A stretch of DNA of 64,000 nt, from contig OX352764.1 of the NCBI GenBank assembly GCA_947095585.1, positions 1,845,001 through 1,909,000 of the forward strand. The letters run 5' to 3'. The notes beneath the pieces were generated by a model. The model saw nothing but the letters and a program-made list of their open reading frames with translations, was not told the DNA's origin and made no database searches. This stretch comes from Nephrocerus scutellatus (lineage: Eukaryota; Arthropoda; Insecta; Diptera; Pipunculidae). A program made the position numbers and the translations under genes. Positions 35,294-45,539 of this stretch are shown piece by piece. Each line of letters begins with the position of its first letter. The stretch's first letter is position 1.

Positions 35294-35430
35294 CTGTAGA
35301 ACCTCGCTAAGAAGAACTATTTGAAAAGATAAAACATCGAAAAGATGAACGAAATATTTTTGTAATTAAATTGTTCCAAGAGATGAACGGATCAAATTCG
35401 ATTGTTTGAAAAGATCAACGTATGTTTTCC
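35294..35430 (+). repeat. Possible left terminal region of a pogo/Tigger-like transposon
   Basis: TA followed by CTGTAGAACCTCGCTAAGAA resembles terminal repeats of pogo/Tigger elements, which often read CAGTAGAACCTCG after a TA target. Behind it, related strings (GAAAAGATAAA, GAAAAGATGAACG, GAAAAGATCAACG) are repeated three times. A matching right end was not found, and other repeats separate it from the transposase remnant at 36060. Confidence 0.35.
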
Positions 35431-35514
35431 TTTTTTTCACGGAACTTATATCTATACTGTGGTTATATGAAGAACTTCTTTCCATAATTTGCATTCGTTG
35501 TTCTTCTTTTACAT

Positions 35515-35880
35515 TCTGTGTATGTATTAACTTCGCCCACCCGTGGATCTCTTTGTTTGTCTGTTTGTCTGTCGTGGAATCTTGCGATCAATTTATAACC
35601 AACTTCCCAAAGCCCGATTGTATTGAAACTTTGCACACATGTGTATTTCCCGTGATAACACTTTTTAAAAAAAATTTGGAACCTCTCGGAACTCATGGCC
35701 GAGGGGTGCCCATATAATTTTTTGTAAAAACTAACCCGACTTTCTTTAAGTTCTATATCCATGTGTATCGCCAATGACAACACTTTCTGTAAAAAATTGG
35801 AAGTGATCGGTCCCCAGGACCTGGGTGCTCCCATATAATTTTTTTTTAAAAATTAACCAAATTTTATTTAAACTTTGTGT
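35515..35880 (-). repeat. Interspersed repeat family E, copy E1
   Basis: On the minus strand the sequence parallels copy E2 at 63403-63854: two successive blocks each containing AAAAAGTGTTRTC, an ACACATGTG-like string and AAAATCGGG-like strings, then CTTTGGGAAGTTGGTTATAA, GATCGCAAGATT, a GACAGACAGACA run and GGGCGAAGTTAATA. The blocks behave as an internal duplication of about 140 bp. The 123-codon frame on this strand follows the repeat, and I do not regard it as a host gene. Confidence 0.75.
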
Positions 35881-35939
35881 TCTCAATTAGAGATTTACAC
35901 GAAAAATTTCAATTTTTAAGGGTTGTTTTTTTGATTCTA

Positions 35940-36002
35940 GGCCAATTCCACTAGACACAATTCAACTTGGCACAATTCCACATGGCACAATTCCACTTGG
36001 CC
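35940..36002 (+). repeat. 15-bp tandem repeat, four copies
   Basis: Four imperfect copies of GGCACAATTCCACTT follow one another. It lies between repeat E1 and the pogo-like transposase remnant. Confidence 0.85.
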
Positions 36003-36059
36003 GGTTACCGTTTTTTTAGCTCAAAGTCAATTTTCTTCCCCACATGATGCCACCGATCA

Positions 36060-36900
36060 AGTGTGAAGTTTTGAAATTTTGAGTGAACTGAAAATGCTGC
36101 GCAATGTATTATTCGCTGGCGTTGAAATTTCGCGTTGCAAAATCAACCGGCGGTATGAAAAGAAAAGCAGTTTGATAAAATCGCAAAGTTTCAACTCTGC
36201 AGGAGTAGAAAATCAAAAAAAACCCTTAAAAAAGCGAAATAACATCAATGGAGAGGTGGTTCCTGAGGAAGCGAAAACGACTTAAGTCAATATCAGAAAA
36301 GATGATTTGAATGAAAGCCAAAACGCTACATTCAATTTCAAAAGAAATGCCAGTGATGGTTGGATAAACAATTTCAAGGCAAGGTTTAGTGTCTGACTTT
36401 TGTCCATTAGCGTTGAAAAATTCGAGCCATTTTCAGGTACGATTATCTGAGAAGATAACAGAATTCGAGCTTACTAAAAACTAGGCTGTTAACGCCGATG
36501 AAAGTGGATCTTACTGGCGTTTCATTGCCAACAAAATTTATGTTCACAATGGCGAGTGATCAGCTACTGGCAGGAAAATTGCCAAGGAGTGCATAACATT
36601 CTTTCTGTGTACAAATGCAAGACAAAAAACGGCAATGTTGCCACAATTTCCAAAATTTCAACTACAAAACGGCCAGGATGGTAAAAATAAATTTTTAAAA
36701 AATGGTTTTATTCTGAATTTGTCCCACAGGTAAGTTCTACGATTCAAAAGTACCACAAACCGTCATCTCCTTATTTTTTACTTAGGTTAAAATTTTTTAT
36801 AAAAAACAATAATCTGCTAGAATTGGGATTAGTGATTCTGGACAACGCCCCAAGCCATCCAAAGCAAAACGAACTCTCAAGTAATGATGGCAAAATCAAA
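36060..36900 (+). pseudogene. pogo/Tigger-like transposase pseudogene
   Basis: These transposases have CENP-B-like DNA-binding helices and a DDE/DDD catalytic core. Fragmented plus-strand frames give NASDGWINNFKARF (second CENP-B-type helix-turn-helix, near 36347-36390), then NADESGSYWRFIANKIYVHN-like residues (first catalytic Asp, near 36490-36550), TGRKIAKEC and ITFFLCTNA, and finally LGLVILDNAPSHP (second catalytic Asp, near 36820-36862). Several frameshifts and stops separate them. The frame is cut near 36900, just after NELSSNDGKIK, where RTE-like sequence begins; the third catalytic residue is absent. Confidence 0.82.
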
Positions 36901-37285
36901 CCAGCCGAACGGAGAATTGTTGGCCCCTTATGTGAGAAAGGAGACTCTATATTTCTATAATGATGAGATCTACGAGCGTTACCGCGATTTTGACATCGTG
37001 AAGAGAATTAAGCTTGGTAGGCTCCGGTGGGCAGGACACCTAGCTCGCATTAGCGAAGAGGATCCTGCTCGGAATGTCCTATGCGGTAGGATTTATGGAA
37101 TACGACAGCGAGGCCGGCCAAGCATACGCTGACAAGGTAGCGTAGACAAGGACGCCCAGAGTTTAGTGATGCAAAACTGGATGATATCGGCTCAAAAGCA
37201 TGACCGGGAGGAGAGACTTTTTGCGGGAGGCCAGTACCGGAACCCGGTTGTAAAGCCAAATATGATGATGATGATGATGGTTGTT
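36901..37285 (+). mobile_element. RTE-like LINE 3' end (copy C2) with ATG microsatellite tail
   Basis: Begins with RRIVGPLCEKG and continues with NDEIYERYRDFDIVKRIKLG, RLRWAGHLARISEEDPARNV and RQRGRPSIR, the C-terminal end of RTE-clade ORF2. It then runs through about 150 bases to a (GAT/ATG)n tail at 37259-37279. The same protein segment is in C3 (GRFWKPYNDEIYECYRDVDI). The copy is strongly 5'-truncated, and its left edge lies inside the pogo-like transposase. Confidence 0.88.
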
Positions 37286-40200
37286 TGGCGGGTTGAAGCT
37301 TTTTAGCAGTTTAAAGTCGTAAATCCTTCTTCAGGGTGCTAAAAATTAGTCCATAATGCAAAACAAAATTTTATTATTACTTTTATTTAGGTTTTAAATG
37401 AAAAATACATATATAGAGATGGTGATTAAAAAATTTTAAACCTATATAGAAAATTAAAATTTAGTAGCACAGCGCTCGCTATACCAACCTGATTGGTAAC
37501 AAGAGGCTTTCTTTCAAATTAACAGAAGCAGGTGGTGCAAGATCTGTGTCTTCTATGATAGTGCATCCGATGACTTTACTACTATCACTATATTCTATAG
37601 TTACACAACAGCTATTCATGTTGTATTTCAATCTAAGCAATCAATAGTGAATAACGACACGCTCAACGGTTCTTGCCATTGCATCGGCTTCCTGATCTTC
37701 TTCGTAGGATAACAAGTATTAAATACACGTTATACACAATGATGCACTGCCTACGATGGAAGACCATGACGACCAGGCAACGAATGTTTGTTGATGGAGA
37801 AATGTTAGCATTTGCCTTTGTTTTCAGCTTTTGACACCACAGAGTCAGAGGAAGGATTCGTTCGAAATGCGATACGTTAAAAGCTTCCCCCTGTCTATAT
37901 AAAATGATGTTGTCAACAAGTTAATGCCACTTTAGTTGTTGATATGTACGAAATATATGTAGGTTATAGACAGGACTATGCGACTATGATTTATTTGTCG
38001 TCGAGGATGCGAATTTCAGACGATGTTAAAACTTGCATTAATATATTTGTAACTTTTACTTCTTTCGCCGGAAAGAAGCCTCAACAGGACAATTGGAATT
38101 GAGCTCAAAAGTTTTGCCTACGGAGCAAGTTCGTCGATTGCTCAGAGTTTCTATGGTAACAGCAACAAATGCAAGAAACCTTTCAAGCTTTTTAACAATT
38201 GCGAAGATTCTTTAATCCTTTGAAATAAAGTGACTCACTACTTCAGGTGGAATATTTCTCATCGCACGTTACTCCTTCTCAAAAGGTTAATTGTAATCCC
38301 TAGTGAGTGGATGCATATTGCCTTAAAGGAGTCCTTCTTCCATTGTCCTTGTTACAACCTATTGTGTGCGCCTATATAACACGAAACTTTAATTGTTGTC
38401 ACATGTCCTGACTTCCGACTACAACAGCTATTGTCCGGCGGTCGACTTATGTAAGTCATTGCTGTAACAACAAGGGTATCTTATACCAGTAGAACCCCAT
38501 TGGAGCGCTCAACGTTCTGTAGAGATTGTTTGGCGGAATGGAGTCGCAGTCCTTACAGTGTTAATAATTTCCAAGATGTCATTTTGTTGTGCACGCTGCA
38601 AACGGGGAGATTGGTGTCTCGGTGAGTGAACTGCGCTGAAAACTTTTCTCCCCTAACAAAAGGGATAAAATGGGATAACATAATGACAAAAACTGTGAAA
38701 TTCTGTGTGAAATACGAGAATGTATGTTGCTGAAATTGCAACACAATAGACATCAGGATGTTTCCATGTTTAAACTCTGCTGCTGCTGCTGCTCCAACCC
38801 AACCTCATCCATAGCCTCGCAATCTTTCAGAGTCTCTCATGCGAGCTAAGCCGACTTTATACGATGACTCCTCTAACTAAATAAAGTTCCTACAGACGAC
38901 GAGCAAAAGTTTGATTCCATTCTTCCTACAGCACCCGGCAAACACCGCACTCCACTCCACTGGGATAAATCTCTTGTTATATGATCTCGAACGACACAAA
39001 TCTTCCCCAAGAGCTCCAAAGAGACTCAGATGAAATTTATTTCCTTTCGCGAAGGGCTTTTCATGCGGCATAAGAAGTGGCAGCAGTGGGGTACGGGTTG
39101 TATCGCATCCGGTCGGGCGGATTGGTTACGATATTCACCCACATATGATACAGAAAAACAGTGGAAAAAATCAGGTCAATTCCGACTTCTTTCGTTGTCA
39201 CATAAACGTATGACGATTATGTTAAAAGGTTCTTGTTCTTCAGAAAGGCATGGTGGGGGGTTGAAATTGAGGACAAGCAATCTGCAGTATCTAAGGCTTT
39301 ATAGTATTTTTGTTTTGATCGTTCAGCGGCGCATTGTTATTGCCATGATGAACTAAATAGGCAACGGGTTAAAAAGTTGGAATCTTAAGAATGAATTGAA
39401 GCGAGGAGGAAATATTGTTGTGATAGTATAGGAATATAAATAGAAAAGCATAGGAATCTTTCTCTGTTGATTGGTGCTCTTAATTCCATACTTGCTACCG
39501 AAAAGATGTTATCACCTTGATACCTTATATGACTATAAACTCTTATATCACATGCATCACATGAGAGTGTAGAATATTAACGATGTATCTGGCTACAAGG
39601 GCCGAAATACAATCGATTTTCATTTCAGAGAAAACAACGAAATTCCGCCTGAGGCTAAATGCAACCAACAACCATCTGACTTTGATTTGGAAGACAACCA
39701 AAAAATCACCAGCAAATAACTTCTTCATATCCCGTCAGTTCAAATCATGGTGCAATCAAAGCGGAATTACATTACACTGCTCTTCATCAAAAAGGACTTA
39801 GATCCTGAAAATTGCCACAATTATGACGGTGCAAAAACCACAAAAGCAAACCAGTTAGGTTTGTAATCTAAAGAGAATCTTCGGGCAATTTGGCATCGAT
39901 CCAGACATTGTCGACTTTTCGAAATCAACCGCAAAACAATGCTGCAGCTCCGCTTATGAAAGGATTATGCAACATCGCGCAAGAGTTCCGGTGGGTGGGG
40001 CGGGTCACACAACGAGTGGATCCTTGTAAAAGGAATTTTTAGTTTAAATTTTTTGCTAGTCGGCTGTCTTGACACGTTGGAACGAACTTTAAAAAAAGCA
40101 AAAAGAACTAAAACCAGAATAAGTTGTGTTTATTTGATTTATGTTTGGTTGCCTTGTAACAGGGTGCATACTGTATTTTGTTGTTTTCCTTCTTTCGGAT

Positions 40201-40426
40201 GTTCATTAGTTGAAATATTATTTCTGCTTCTTATCCTCTCTGCACTGCTCTAACAATACAAGCTGAAATTTCAAAGATCTGATTCCAAGGTAACATGGAA
40301 GATGGTTTATGGGATATTGGGCTGCTAATAGCCTCTCTACATAGATCGCTAAGAATTTTTCCAAAGTAAAAACTAAAACAAAACGTCATAAAAAGACACA
40401 CAAAGTCATAACTACAGTACATGAAA
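37286..40426. other. No gene recognised
   Basis: About 3 kb without a recognised domain. Frames up to 108 codons on either strand show no family motif. Confidence 0.45.
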
Positions 40427-40724
40427 AATAATAATAATAATATTCGGCGCGACAGACCATTGCGGTCTAAGGCTTAACTTTTCGCAACCATTTGTGTTGA
40501 GTAAGTATATATTTGCACACAAATGGAGGGACCTACTAATTTTTTAATGCTAGATCCGAATGGCGAATCGAAAACTTTCCGTTAGAATTTATTACTCTCG
40601 GACGTTTGTCAGACTTTCGCGAGAGTTGGGACACCGTGAAAAATACTTTTGGTGTTACTGGGATACGAACCACGAACCTCCTGCTCAGAAGTCCCTGCTC
40701 TTACCCGCTGGCCACGGCGCCCCA
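40427..40724 (-). mobile_element. tRNA-derived SINE, full-length copy S2
   Basis: The minus strand begins GGGGCGCCGTGGCCAGCGGG, with the A-box-like part TGGCCAGCGGGTAAGAG, and continues to AGGTTCGTGGTTCGTATCCC (B-box-like). The body, hairpin (here one base changed, GACCGCAATGGTC with AGACC context) and (TAT)n tail follow as in S1. This copy has the clearest tRNA-like head. I could not find a convincing target duplication. Confidence 0.9.
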
Positions 40725-40784
40725 CGGCTATTGACTGCGCTCAATTAATTTATGAAGCAAACTCTATTATTGGTATAAGTTGTA

Positions 40785-41481
40785 CGAGGGTCGTTTGATA
40801 AGTCGGTGCCTTTTGAAATAAAAGCGGTTTATTTTTCACCATAGTCTCTCGATAAGCTCGATACAATTAGCCCAGCGTTTTTCCAATTTTTTCATTCCAA
40901 ATATTGGGTTTTCTCAAAATAAGCGTTTGTTTCAGTGACGACCTCTTCGTTAGACATAAAACTCTTACCGCCCAGCCATTTCTTCAGGTTTGAAAACAGG
41001 AAATAGTCGCAGGGGGCTAAATCTGGAGAATATGCTGGATGGGGTAGCAGTTCGTAGTCCAATTTTCATTCTCCGATGGTCTTATATTATTCTATGGATT
41101 TTATCGATATTTCTGGCGTGACGACCTCTTTTGGGCGACTTGAAAGTTCGGAGTCACTTGCAGATAGGACCATACGGAACTCAGTAAACCCCTTCTTAAC
41201 CATTGAAATTGATGGTGCAGAGTCCTCATAGAGCCTTTCCTTGGTTTGGGTGATGCATTTTTTATGGATTTTTTCAGCACACGAAATACCCTTTTTTCCA
41301 TTCACGTTAAAATTCACGAGGTTGTCTACTTTCAAGTGCTGTCCAACACAAACTAAATGACGCAGCTTGCTCAAAATTTGACAGTAGTCTATTAATATAT
41401 GGCAGTTGACGGGAGCAGTCTTGCATTTAAAGTTACTGCGCTGACAATTCGAAAAGTCACTGACTTATCAGACTGCCCTTG
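40785..41481 (-). mobile_element. Internally deleted mariner-family element (copy M2) with both ends
   Basis: Inverted ends CGAGGGTCGTTTGATAAGTC (40785) and the complementary end ...GACTTATCAGACTGCCCTTG (to 41481) are both preceded or followed by TA. On the minus strand an N-terminal transposase portion (KERLYEDSAPSISMVKKGF, SSRPKEVVTPEI) is joined directly to the C-terminal part (LLPHPAYSPDLAPCDYFLF, NLKKWLGGKSF). The whole central region with the first two catalytic Asp residues is missing. It is a different subfamily from M1. It has the structure of a MITE precursor: ends kept, enzyme lost. Confidence 0.9.
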
Positions 41482-41684
41482 TACTTTGATGAAGTAGAAG
41501 TTCAGAATATCTTGAAATGCCTTATGTATGGTCGGCATAAGGTTAATCGATTTTGAACGGAACTACGCCGGCCTAGTACCAATCATATTGAGACTTATCA
41601 ACGTGAGCATATACTTCAGAACCTTGTTTGACCAATAAACATAAATTCAATTCAATTCAAAATAGTAAAGTTTTACTTAGGTCA

Positions 41685-43330
41685 GGTTAGTTTAAGGTTA
41701 GTGACTGCATTCGTAAACTTAGACCGGTGACGGTCCATGGTGGTCCGTTCATTGCCATTACCTTTTCCTCTCTTTTTATTGTAAATGGGCTCCATTTTGA
41801 GGTTTTAATGAATTTCAGGATGGGTCTCACTTTACAGTTTTCGACGTCCAATAAATTGTTTAGTTTATAATATCCCAAATGTTGTTGTCTTCCAACAAAT
41901 GCCTGCCTGCACGAGCCGGACATGTACACAGGAAGTGGTATGCTGTTTCTGCTTCCTCTAAATCATTTCAGCTTCTACAGAAGTCATTAAACTCAAGGCC
42001 AAACGTTTTTGCATATACTCTGAGTAGACTATTACTAGTAATCGTTTTCATATCTCTACATTGCAGGTTTATCAGTGCTCTAGAGCGATTAAAGTCCAGC
42101 GTAGACCAGCATTACCTTAACCGTGGATAATTGCATTCCTATACCTGCCCTTTCCAGTAGCAGTTGAAGCTTTGTGCCATGTGTAGCCAATTCCTCTGCC
42201 TTGTAGTGCACAATGATGTCGGAGGGGCCAGAGATCCAGACTATGCGGACGTCGACATACTCGCTCATCTCCGTGAGATAGGTGTGGAATCTTAAAGACA
42301 CACCTGACGTTATTGAGACTGATTCGAGCGATTTTATTGCCGGCTGAATATCTACATAGATTACAATATCGGCTACTGTTATTATAATATTATGCCTCGC
42401 AATCGCGGTCGGCTCAGCCTGATAAAGGCTGCAATAGTCCCGGAGGTGGACGGAAAAGCTAACGCTAGGTTTGTCACAGAAGACTCCGGCATCTACTTTA
42501 CCGCCAAGCTTGGAACCGTCCGTGAGAATCTCATTGCCTCGACTTCTTGTAACGAGGCTTAGCCTGATAAAGGCTGCAATAGTCCCGGAGGTGAACGGAC
42601 AAGCTAACGCTAGGTTTGTCACAGAAGACCCCAGCATCTACTTTACCGCCAATCTTGGAACCGTCCGTGAGAATCTCATTACCTCGACTTCTTGTAACGA
42701 GTCTTCGCTTCATTACCTTATTAAAGAATAAAACCGGTTATAGGCTAAATTCGCCAGGTCTACCTTTAGCGAGTAGTTAATTTTCGAGTGTCCTCTTTAT
42801 GACAGCTGCTCAGCCATATTGCCTACCGTATATGTCTAATAGAGTAGGGTGTAGCATAACTTCTAGGGCACGTATCGGTGTAGTTCTCAGTACTCCACTT
42901 ATGTGCAGACAGGCTGCCCTTTGTACCTTCTCTATTGTTTTTAAATTTGTGAATATTCCAAAACTCGGCCTCCAAAAACTTACCCCGTTTATAGGCATAG
43001 GCTTTACTACTGTAGTTCTGGATTTAAACACCATCTTTTACCGATAGCGCTTTATAGCTTTGGTAGCTTTGGTAACCCTCTCTGGAATATATCATTTCTA
43101 GCTTAGTTTACTACCCAGAATTGTGCCCAAAAACTTCGTATTATCGGTGAAAACTAGCTTGGTGCCGTTTAAAGTGAGTGGGGTGACTATTGGAACTTTA
43201 TATTTCTTTCTAAAGAGAACCAGCTCTGCTTTGGTCAGGTTTACTGCAAAACCACAGCCTATAACCCAATTTGGAATGATTTTTAGGTCATTCTGCATAA
43301 CCTCCTTGGTCATTTCTACGAACCTATCTG
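41685..43330 (-). mobile_element. R1/LOA-like LINE C-terminal half (copy B2)
   Basis: From 43330 downward: RT thumb (NWVIGCGFAVNLTKAELVLF, DNTKFLGTILGSKLS), the connection (KVQRAACLHISGVLRTTP, RALEVMLHPTLLDIYG), RNase H (EILTDGSKLGGKVDAGVFC; catalytic-type TDGS kept), RIVWISGPSDI in place of the usual VPGH, and the zinc finger (LEFNDFCRS.., AETAYHFLCTCPA). The RNase H part holds a 145-bp tandem duplication that shifts the frame. The domain order matches B1. Confidence 0.86.
42412..42701 (-). repeat. 145-bp tandem duplication inside the RNase H of B2
   Basis: AGCCTGATAAAGGCTGCAAT starts at 42416 and again at 42561, and both copies run to CCTCGACTTCTTGTAACGAG (ending 42556 and 42701). The copies differ at only a few bases. 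Because 145 is not a multiple of three, the second TDGS segment lies in another frame. Confidence 0.93.
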
Positions 43331-44989
43331 AGACAGCGATAGTTACAAGGTTTTAGTTATAATCTCTTGTTTACTGCGCTCGACAGGCTGTCAACTTCGG
43401 TTCGATTTATTTATATGGTTAGCTATTAAACATAAGCAATAAAAGGAAGCCTTTTGCTCCAAATTGAATGGATGTATAGGAGTTTGTTCTCATGTCGCTG
43501 GCATAATATCTGAAACTAACTACAAGTACACCGCTGTAACGGGCCAAAAATTAAAGTTCTTGACAAATTGAAAACCACGAAAGCGAGAGAGCGTGGAACT
43601 TCTCCTCAGTCAGTGTGGTTGTCGCTTTAGTGTGTTCTTCGCATTTCATTCCAGTTATTGACAAAACTCGAACAAGGACAGAAACATCTATAAAAGCCAA
43701 AGTCTTAGTCCTCATGAATCGACAAACTTCTGCATTCGACAATAACCCTCACAACAACGTGTGGTAAACTGGAACTTCTCGAATAACTTCGTACATATAA
43801 GTTCTCAAGCTGTACATCAAGGAATGCACTAAAAAAACCAACAAACCGGATTCGATACAAACGTAACGAAGCGTAAAATTGAAATCAATTGTTGGACGAT
43901 TACTCGCTATAAATTACAACAAAAACAACTGTTCTGGGCCACGTGGAGGGTTATTACATGGAGCGAGCGTGGTATGTATGCTCGGCATTTGCAACGCAAC
44001 GCTCGTTCAGCAATCGCGCGGCATCATCTCATCCTTGTAAATCTAAAATAATTGAAGTTTCCACTTTGTAGGTTTCAATGGATCCCAGTATTGCGCTGCC
44101 GGGAAATCAACGATTGAACAGCGCACTCTGCGGCGGCCGGCGGTCTGATTAATAGTCTGCAATCGAAGGAAAGACGACGACGACGACGACAAGGACGCTG
44201 ATGGCTTCGACGAAATGTATTGCCCTCAGGTACTCGTAGTAAAAGTCCTCTATTGGTAGTTCCAATTATTTTCGTGTTTCTAATCTAAATTAAGATCAAG
44301 TGGCAATTTGTTTGGAGCGACTGGTACGCGGCCTGATTTATTGCTAAAGTGACTTTGGATGGCGAACATAGCAGGACGTACTGTTCATTCTTATATTTGA
44401 GAAATTAAGTGCTCCAGTAGCAGGGCTATTATTAGAATAATGTAATTCCGGCCTAAATATGTTGTACAAATTTATTTAAAACTCAACATCCGTGTCTAGA
44501 AAATTTCATCGCATTATAAAATGGTAAGGGATTCATCTCTTCAGCTCTTAGCACCCCGCACACCCACCCACTTTTGCAAGTAATTTTGTTTATTTGTACT
44601 CTTATCGCTTTTTTCCGAATCTATTCGCTGTATGAGAAGATACATTTAACTGTTCCAACCGACTCCAATTGAGTATTTGAACAACAAATCAACCAGCTAC
44701 TAGCTCATTCTGATGTATAACTTTATCAAAGTACACTTTATTTTTTGTATTAATTTCTTGTCTGTAATATGGGGGTAATGGCATTTATTGAGAACACGAC
44801 ATGGTCTAATAGGTTTTTGTGTTAGTGTATCAGTCAATGACCATAACTGGTCTAAGTGTATCGGTTTGGCACCTTAATCAGTCGGATGACACTCTACCAA
44901 TCAGTGAATGGCTTTGGCTTATTGATTTGACCCTATATAAGATCCGGCTACACTTGACTGTTATTGGAGTTTTGTTTGTGCAATACGAG
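43331..44989. other. No gene recognised
   Basis: Spacer, with a short GAC repeat near 44176-44190. No domain seen. Confidence 0.45.
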
Positions 44990-45500
44990 TGGAGCAAATC
45001 GGAGTTAAAGAAATTAAGTATAAGAAGAAGTAGTTCTTTTAATATTTCAACTGGTCCGGAACCAATCTCAGGCTTGAGTCAGGCACGCTTAACTTTACAT
45101 TTGGTATACGAAAATTTATGGAAGATGAAATTACATGTAAAACTACCAAGCACTATGCGGATAGGCAGAACAAACACTTCGCAAGTTCGTTATAGGAATA
45201 TCTAGAAGGAACTGTCATAGTATGTATGGTCGGTTTACTTACAGGACATAACCCGACTGGAAGACATATGTTCAAGTTGGGACTTTAATTGGATACAATA
45301 TGTAAGTCTTGCCTGGAGGATGAAGAAACAACTTAATATTTCCTATGTAGCTATCCTGCATTTTCCAGGCTAAGGATGAACGTTTTCGGAAGGGATATAA
45401 TAACGATCAATGCACTTCAAACGTTTTAACTATATCAAGTCATTCGCTATCTAAAGGTAACGAAGAGATTTGAACAGCGAACTCAGTGGGAACGAGTACG
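44990..45500 (+). mobile_element. R1/LOA-like LINE C-terminal remnant (copy B3)
   Basis: The plus strand gives GPEPISGLSQAR, then VCMVGLLTGHNPTGRHMF, a zinc-finger remnant (CKSCLEDEETT..FLCSYPAFSRLR) and a tail region ending KRFEQRTQWERV. This is the end of a LINE ORF2 after RNase H. Stops and a frameshift are present. It may be family B or a third related family. Copy A3 starts about 50 bases further on. Confidence 0.7.
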
Positions 45501-45539
45501 ATGGATCGATAATCGTAGTACTCTAATCTGCTTTTTCTC

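Noticed and set aside
35463..35834. 123-codon minus-strand frame as a host gene
   Set aside because: It coincides with repeat E1, and the same repeat at E2 has stops in the matching frame.
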